DNA of 9,147 bases from contig CALEST010000225.1 of assembly GCA_937907555.1 (NCBI GenBank), positions 1-9,147 of the forward strand. Reading direction: 5' to 3'. Below the pieces are notes generated by a model. The model had not been told where the DNA came from. It ran no database searches and saw only the letters and a list, made by a program, of their open reading frames with translations. This DNA is from an uncultured Sediminibacterium sp. Lineage in GTDB: Bacteria > Bacteroidota > Bacteroidia > Chitinophagales > Chitinophagaceae. Positions 5,507 through 9,147 of this stretch are shown piece after piece; the first letter of the stretch is position 1, and every line of letters begins with the position of its first letter. A program made the position numbers and the translations under genes.

Positions 5507-6913
5507 CTATCCCAGCACCTGCTCCATTTTCATAGAACGAGAGCCTTTCACGAGTATATAGCTGTTCTGTGGATTGGCTTGCAGTAACCAATCACGGGCT
5601 TCTAAAGCATTGTCTTTATAAATGAAGTTGGCATTGTTGTATTGGGTGAACAAGTCTTTTGTGTAGATAAAGTCGCCGCCTACCAATACCACTTCCTTAA
5701 AACCAAGTGAGGCAATGAGTTCTACCAGGGCCTTGTGTTCGGCTATGCTTTCTGCACCCAGTTCCATCATACCGCCTAATAATAAAATCTTTCGATTGGC
5801 ATGAATGCGGGCAAAGTTTTCAATGGCTACTTTCATGCTACTGGGGTTAGCATTATAGGCATCCAGAATAATATGATTGGTTCCTTGCTCAATTAATTGC
5901 GAGCGTGAATTAGAAGGAGCGTAATCTTCAATGGCTTTGATCATTTTATCTGTCGGTACGCCGAAGAATTTGCCAATGGTTAAAGCACAGAGAATGTTTG
6001 GCAAGTTATAATCGCCAACCAGCTGACTTCTAACTATGATGGGATTATTTTGAGTTGGTGTTGAATTCTCTTGCGGTGCTGTGGATGAACTGTCGGTGCC
6101 TGCGTCAGCTGAGTCCAGCCCCGCGGTAACTGCCACCGTCAAAAATGGTTCGGAAGCTTCAATCCTCCCCTGCACCAAACCCTTGTTGTGACCGTATTGT
6201 ACAATATTGGCAATGCCTGCACTCATGGGTTGCAGGTAATCGTAGTCGGCGTATACAAAAGCGGTACCGTTATGATCCCGCAAAAATTGATAGAGTTCGC
6301 CCTTGCCTTTTCTTACGCCTTCAATCCCTCCGAAACCTTCCAAATGGGCTTTGCCACAATTGGTAATGACGCCATGCGTAGGCAAAGTATAAGCACAATA
6401 ACTTTCAATCTCTTTCTGGTGATTGGCGCCCATTTCAATCACGGCCATTTCCGCATCTTTGTGAATGCTCAATAAGGTAAGCGGTACGCCAATATGATTG
6501 TTTAAATTTCCCTGTGTGGTATAGGTTTTAAAATGTGAAGCCAGCACCGCATAAATCAATTCCTTGCTGGTGGTTTTACCGTTGCTGCCTGTAATGGCAA
6601 TAAAAGGAATATTCAACTGCTCGCGATGGTATTTTGCCAGTTGCTGTAAGGTTGTTAAGGCATCGTCAACGAGGAGGAGCCGCTTTGAAATACCCGGCTC
6701 CGACAATTCTGAGGCCTGTAATTCGCTTTCAGAAGGCATTTCATCAATCAGGGCATATACAGCTCCATTGTCCAATGCCTGCAATGCGAATTGGTTACCA
6801 TTGAATTTTGGACCCTTCAGGGCTACAAAAAAATCACCCTCTTTCAACTTCCGGGTATCGGTTTGAATAGAAGGATGTTGCTGATAAATTTTATAAATCT
6901 CTTTTATACTCAT
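5507..6913 (-). CDS. murF: UDP-N-acetylmuramoyl-tripeptide--D-alanyl-D-alanine ligase MurF
   Basis: MurF adds D-Ala-D-Ala to the UDP-MurNAc-tripeptide with ATP, the last cytoplasmic step in making the muropeptide precursor. The 468 residues show the Mur ligase order: N-terminal substrate domain ('TDTRKLKEGDFFVALKG', 19-35), ATP P-loop 'GSNGKTT' (109-115), 'NLNNHIGVPLTLL' (136-148), 'VIEMGANHQKEIE' (158-170), 'TNCGKAHLEGFG' (184-195), 'GDYNLPNILCAL' (300-311), 'DAYNANPSSM' (351-360), 'LLGGMMELG' (378-386) and 'VKGSRSMKMEQVL' near the end. It is longer than usual, apparently through two low-complexity inserts (about 60-77 and 263-291). The start codon overlaps the stop of the small upstream gene as ATGA, so transcription probably enters from the XRE/GNAT unit unless a promoter lies inside those genes. 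The stop abuts that of the convergent DUF983 gene. Confidence 0.96.
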   Translation of the reverse strand: MSIKEIYKIYQQHPSIQTDTRKLKEGDFFVALKGPKFNGNQFALQALDNGAVYALIDEMPSESELQASELSEPGISKRLLLVDDALTTLQQLAKYHREQLNIPFIAITGSNGKTTSKELIYAVLASHFKTYTTQGNLNNHIGVPLTLLSIHKDAEMAVIEMGANHQKEIESYCAYTLPTHGVITNCGKAHLEGFGGIEGVRKGKGELYQFLRDHNGTAFVYADYDYLQPMSAGIANIVQYGHNKGLVQGRIEASEPFLTVAVTAGLDSADAGTDSSSTAPQENSTPTQNNPIIVRSQLVGDYNLPNILCALTIGKFFGVPTDKMIKAIEDYAPSNSRSQLIEQGTNHIILDAYNANPSSMKVAIENFARIHANRKILLLGGMMELGAESIAEHKALVELIASLGFKEVVLVGGDFIYTKDLFTQYNNANFIYKDNALEARDWLLQANPQNSYILVKGSRSMKMEQVLG

Positions 6914-7089
6914 GTAATTGAGTGACTCAGTTTTGATTTCTTAATTGATTTTACAATTTTTACTTTTCTTTTTTTTGTAGATAATTTGTATCTACTTATA
7001 AAAGCACTAATTTCTTTTCTTGCCTTATCTGTTAAAGGTTCACTTTCAATAATAAGATTAACTCCTTTGGGTTCTTTAATATGTCCCAT
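6910..7089 (-). CDS. Small basic protein (59 aa), between GNAT-like gene and murF
   Basis: An uninterrupted 60-codon frame begins with ATG at 7089: MGHIKEPKGVNLIIESEPLT, then a helix-like 'DKARKEISAFISRYKL' and a strongly basic tail with many Lys residues. It starts 4 bases after the stop of the GNAT-like gene, and its TGA (6912-6910) overlaps the murF ATG (6913-6911). The tight spacing on both sides and the non-random sequence make it a convincing gene despite its size. I recall small Bacteroidota proteins beginning 'MGHIKEPKGV.F....PLT', often near similar GNAT-like genes, but cannot verify this here. It may be a partner (regulator or antitoxin) of the GNAT-like protein; that is inference. 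The Lys tail could bind nucleic acid. Confidence 0.72.
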   Translation of the reverse strand: MGHIKEPKGVNLIIESEPLTDKARKEISAFISRYKLSTKKRKVKIVKSIKKSKLSHSIT

Positions 7090-7093
7090 AGTA

Positions 7094-7621
7094 TTAAGAT
7101 TTGAAGTATTTATCTACTAATATTTTTGCTGCATCTGTTGCAATAATCATCCTATGTCCACCAATTGTGTATGCACCTAATGTTTTTTCATAGTGTTCAA
7201 TCAATCTTGTTTTAGCTGTAAATGCTACAAATCCATTGTGCCCTTGTTGGAAAGATACTTTACAAGCATGTGCTACTAAGTTTCCTGGAACACCTTCATA
7301 AAGTTTGTTCTTCCCAATATTGAAGGGGGCATTTTCAAGGAGATGCATATATACATGATCCTGTTCAATTGAAATACTCAATAAGCCTTGGATGATATTT
7401 GGGTTATTTGTTATAGTTAACTTAAAAAGATCTTTAGAATTATCTCTGAGTTCAGATTTCCAATTAAAATTCCATCCATTCGTCTTATTAATCTGTTTTA
7501 AATCAGAATTGGTCAACCTGAGAACTTCAGTAGCAAAACTGTCCCCCGAGATTGTATTTTGTATTGAGTTTGTTAATTTATCAATGACAAAATCAAGTTG
7601 AAATGGTGTATTACTTTTCAC
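7094..7621 (-). CDS. GNAT-like (acetyltransferase-fold) protein
   Basis: A 175-residue protein with a GTG start; no ATG lies in frame until Met92, and the upstream frame closes two codons before the GTG. Residues about 65-95 look like the central GNAT strands ('LFKLTITNNP', 'IQGLLSISIEQDHVYMHLLE'). 'LYEGVPGNLVAHACKVSFQQG' (107-127) occupies the place of the acetyl-CoA pyrophosphate-binding loop and following helix. 'GFVAFTAKTRLIEHYEKTLGA' (130-150) resembles the usual final strand and 'hYek.GF' motif. The loop departs from the classical (Q/R)xxGx(G/A) pattern, so activity is uncertain. The N-terminal 60 residues are not recognised. It lies 75 bases after an XRE antitoxin-like gene and 4 bases before a small basic gene. 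GNAT toxins acetylating aminoacyl-tRNA are known, but their partners are usually RHH or XRE proteins encoded immediately next to them. Fold fairly likely; toxin role speculative. Confidence 0.7.
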   Translation of the reverse strand: MKSNTPFQLDFVIDKLTNSIQNTISGDSFATEVLRLTNSDLKQINKTNGWNFNWKSELRDNSKDLFKLTITNNPNIIQGLLSISIEQDHVYMHLLENAPFNIGKNKLYEGVPGNLVAHACKVSFQQGHNGFVAFTAKTRLIEHYEKTLGAYTIGGHRMIIATDAAKILVDKYFKS

Positions 7622-7696
7622 AGATTAAATTTAATAAACAACAATTCCCTTTAATAACAACTGATAATATTTCTAACCTTTTTAATAGACTAATAA

Positions 7697-8008
7697 CTAG
7701 CCTATAGAAAGCTTTTTATTGGAAAGTTTAACTTTAAAATTAACTTTTGCATCTAATGCATTAAATACTTTTAAAACAGTATCAAATCTGGCATTTGTAA
7801 AGTTATTTTCTAGTTTAGAAATCTGCGCTTTTTGAACACCAACTAATTTTCCTAATTGCTCTTGTGTTAGGTTGTGGTGAAGCCTTGCTTCTTTTATTGC
7901 ATAGCCTAGCAACTCAAGTTTTAATTCTTGCTCAAAGTTATTTCTTGATTCAGTTCCGATTTTCCCTATATGCTTGTCAATCATTGAATCCAATGAAACC
8001 CTTTTCAT
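7697..8008 (-). CDS. XRE-family HTH regulator, HigA-type antitoxin-like
   Basis: A 103-residue protein. The helix-turn-helix lies at about 48-80: 'EARLHHNLTQEQLGKLVGVQKAQISKLENN', followed by 'ARFDTVLKVFNALDAKVNFKVKL', the usual XRE/HigA ending. The N-terminal 'SLDSMIDKHIGKIGTESRNNFEQEL' strongly resembles Bacteroidota antitoxins paired with Gp49-like (HigB/RelE-fold) toxins. That toxin normally lies immediately upstream, yet the 152 bases upstream contain no such gene. The next gene downstream encodes a GNAT-like protein, so this regulator may have lost its toxin, or control the GNAT unit. A well-formed promoter lies just upstream. DNA binding is nearly certain; partner unknown. Confidence 0.87.
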   Translation of the reverse strand: MKRVSLDSMIDKHIGKIGTESRNNFEQELKLELLGYAIKEARLHHNLTQEQLGKLVGVQKAQISKLENNFTNARFDTVLKVFNALDAKVNFKVKLSNKKLSIG

Positions 8009-8022
8009 TTTGTCAATTTACT

Positions 8023-8054
8023 CAAAAATAAGGTTTCCTAATAAAGAAACTCAA
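8023..8054 (-). promoter_or_regulatory. Promoter of the XRE/GNAT-like unit
   Basis: On the - strand a TTG (8054-8052) and TATTTTTG (8030-8023) are separated by 21 bases, which fits the Bacteroidota pattern TTG-N17-23-TAnnTTTG. The -7 element ends 14 bases before the XRE start codon, giving a very short leader. No other such match was found between here and murF, so it may serve the whole four-gene run. Confidence 0.45.
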
Positions 8055-8160
8055 TTTATTTTAAACATATTATTGGTTATTTAATATAAAAAACGCTGAA
8101 AATGGTATACATTTTTTATAAATAAAACGTTTACTTCATATTTATTAAAACAATTCCAGC

Positions 8161-8853
8161 ATGCCCCCCTTTGCTATTGATAAAATCATCACCCTTTTCC
8201 TAAACCAATTTGCACATCTTTCTCCCTATTTCGATCATTTCACCTATATGTTGGCGGAGAATAAATTATTGAAGGGGGGAGTGGTACTGGCTGTGTTTTA
8301 TTTACTGTGGTTCCAGGAAAAGAGCTACCGAAAACAGCTGATTGTTACTTTTATGGCTTCTTTTGTGGCTGAAGTGGCCACCATTATTTTGTCTTTAACC
8401 TTGCCATTCAGGGCGCGTCCTTATACGGATACAGATATTCTTTTTAATGAACCAGTAGAAGTAGATCACTGGTGGAATAATGCCATCAGTTCTTTTCCCA
8501 GTGATCATGCTACTTTATTTACGGTACTTGGGATTGGTGTGTTGTTGTGTAATAGAAAAATGGGTTACTGGATGATTGGCTATATCCTGGTCTTCATTTT
8601 ATTGCCTCGACTATACTTAGGCTTACATTATTTCACAGATTTGCTGTCGGGAGCTATTGTAGGAATGATCACTTTGTGGATTTTCCAACAGTTGAAGCCT
8701 GTAAAAAAAGTTGCGGCTTTCATCGAACAGTTTGCCGATCAAAAGCCGCAGTATTTTTATCCCTTGTTATTTTTAATTTGCTACCAACTGGTGGATTTGT
8801 TTACAGAATCCAGAGAGATATTAGGATTTATCAGACATCCATTTAAGTATTAG
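8161..8853 (+). CDS. PAP2-family membrane phosphatase
   Basis: A 230-residue polytopic protein with about five or six hydrophobic segments. The three PAP2 motifs are present with changes. Motif 1 reads 'LPFRARP' (81-87), where the usual Lys seven residues before the final Arg is Leu80-region sequence instead. Motif 2 is 'SFPSDHATLF' with Ser114 and His116. Motif 3 is 'PRLYLGLHYFTD' with Arg150, nucleophile His156 and Asp160. The family removes phosphate from lipid-linked substrates such as undecaprenyl diphosphate or phosphatidic acid at the membrane's outer face. A role in recycling undecaprenyl carrier would suit the nearby murF, but the substrate cannot be told from sequence. The stop codon overlaps that of the convergent PorV-like gene by 4 bases. 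No convincing promoter was found in the A+T-rich 152 bases before it. Confidence 0.88.
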   Translation: MPPFAIDKIITLFLNQFAHLSPYFDHFTYMLAENKLLKGGVVLAVFYLLWFQEKSYRKQLIVTFMASFVAEVATIILSLTLPFRARPYTDTDILFNEPVEVDHWWNNAISSFPSDHATLFTVLGIGVLLCNRKMGYWMIGYILVFILLPRLYLGLHYFTDLLSGAIVGMITLWIFQQLKPVKKVAAFIEQFADQKPQYFYPLLFLICYQLVDLFTESREILGFIRHPFKY

Positions 8854-9147
8854 AATTCATCGTTGCTCAAGTTGAATACCAATCCCAAACGCAAAGTATT
8901 CGAAAGTGGATTACGCGTAACCCCAGAGCCGGAAGGCACTAGGTAAGACACGTTGATCTCCATGAACTTGGCGTTGAAACCCGCACCCGCCGTGAAGTAG
9001 CGGCGATTGCCACGGGTTCTGTCTTCATAGAAATAGCCTGCACGCAGTTTAAACTGGTTGTTGTAATTGTATTCCATACCCGCAGAAATCTGGAAGCTCT
9101 TGGTAAGGCTGCTGCCATCAGAGAAAGATTTCATCCAGGAACTTACC
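8850..9147 (-). CDS. porV: PorV-like type IX secretion outer-membrane protein, C-terminal end (partial)
   Basis: The frame stays open to the window edge (residues VSSW precede the apparent ATG at 9134, which is internal), so only the last 98 or so residues are seen. They form outer-membrane beta strands: 'SFQISAGMEYNYNNQFKLRAGYFYEDRTRGNRRYFTAGAGF' and 'MEINVSYLVPSG', ending 'NTLRLGLVFNL'. The 'LRAGYF.E....GNR.YFT.G.G' run and 'PLSNTLR' near the end match what I recall of PorV (LptO), a 14-stranded FadL-like barrel that shuttles type IX cargo from the translocon to the attachment complex. Only the C-terminus is available, so a related PorV/PorQ paralogue cannot be excluded. Confidence 0.8.
   Translation of the reverse strand, partial: VSSWMKSFSDGSSLTKSFQISAGMEYNYNNQFKLRAGYFYEDRTRGNRRYFTAGAGFNAKFMEINVSYLVPSGSGVTRNPLSNTLRLGLVFNLSNDEF

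Noticed and set aside
6145..6866. Several + strand open frames opposite murF
   Set aside because: They are antisense shadows of a confidently identified, conserved gene and show no domain features.
7392..7601. + strand open frame opposite the GNAT-like gene
   Set aside because: It is antisense to a longer frame with GNAT-like motifs and has no features of its own.
1..9147. Mobile element, integrase, CRISPR array or tRNA attachment site
   Set aside because: No transposase or recombinase motif, regular repeat-spacer pattern or tRNA-like cloverleaf was seen on either strand.

Overview
The window looks like a Bacteroidota chromosome, most likely a Chitinophagaceae-type relative. The evidence is an outer-membrane TonB-dependent receptor, several lipoproteins, a PorV-like type IX secretion protein, near-absence of Shine-Dalgarno sequences, and -7 elements of the form TAnnTTTG. 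No rRNA, tRNA, CRISPR array, transposase or integrase was seen. Family names come from motif recognition by eye; no database search was run.

Left part (1-2641, + strand): the C-terminal half of a TonB-dependent receptor is followed 53 bases later by a large beta-rich lipoprotein. A very clear intrinsic terminator closes the unit, which is probably an outer-membrane uptake or surface-binding pair. Next come a short G+C-rich hairpin element and a lone lipoprotein of unknown function (2734-3357).

Middle part (3368-4855, - strand): an A+T-rich block of toxin-antitoxin (TA) genes. The PIN-domain toxin and its ribbon-helix-helix (RHH) antitoxin look intact and overlap by 11 bases, with repeated operator-like sites upstream. 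Downstream lies a second RHH antitoxin whose MazF/PemK-type toxin partner is broken: the beginning and most of the end survive, but the catalytic N-terminal segment is missing. A second G+C-rich hairpin element, partly matching the first in inverted orientation, sits just to the right of the block, in the leader of a DUF983 gene.

Right part (5051-9147): a DUF983 membrane protein (+) converges with murF (-), with no base between their stop codons. Immediately upstream of murF, on the same strand, is an A+T-rich accessory unit: an XRE antitoxin-like regulator, a GNAT-like protein, and a 59-residue basic protein whose stop codon overlaps the murF start codon as ATGA. This puts an accessory, possibly TA-like, unit directly in line with an essential cell-wall gene, and is the most interesting arrangement here. 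A PAP2-family membrane phosphatase (+) and the end of a PorV-like gene (-) close the window, with overlapping stop codons.

Functionally, the stable genes concern the cell envelope: uptake, lipoproteins, the peptidoglycan precursor ligase MurF, a PAP2 phosphatase that may act on lipid-linked substrates, and type IX secretion. The TA-like genes are interspersed between them.
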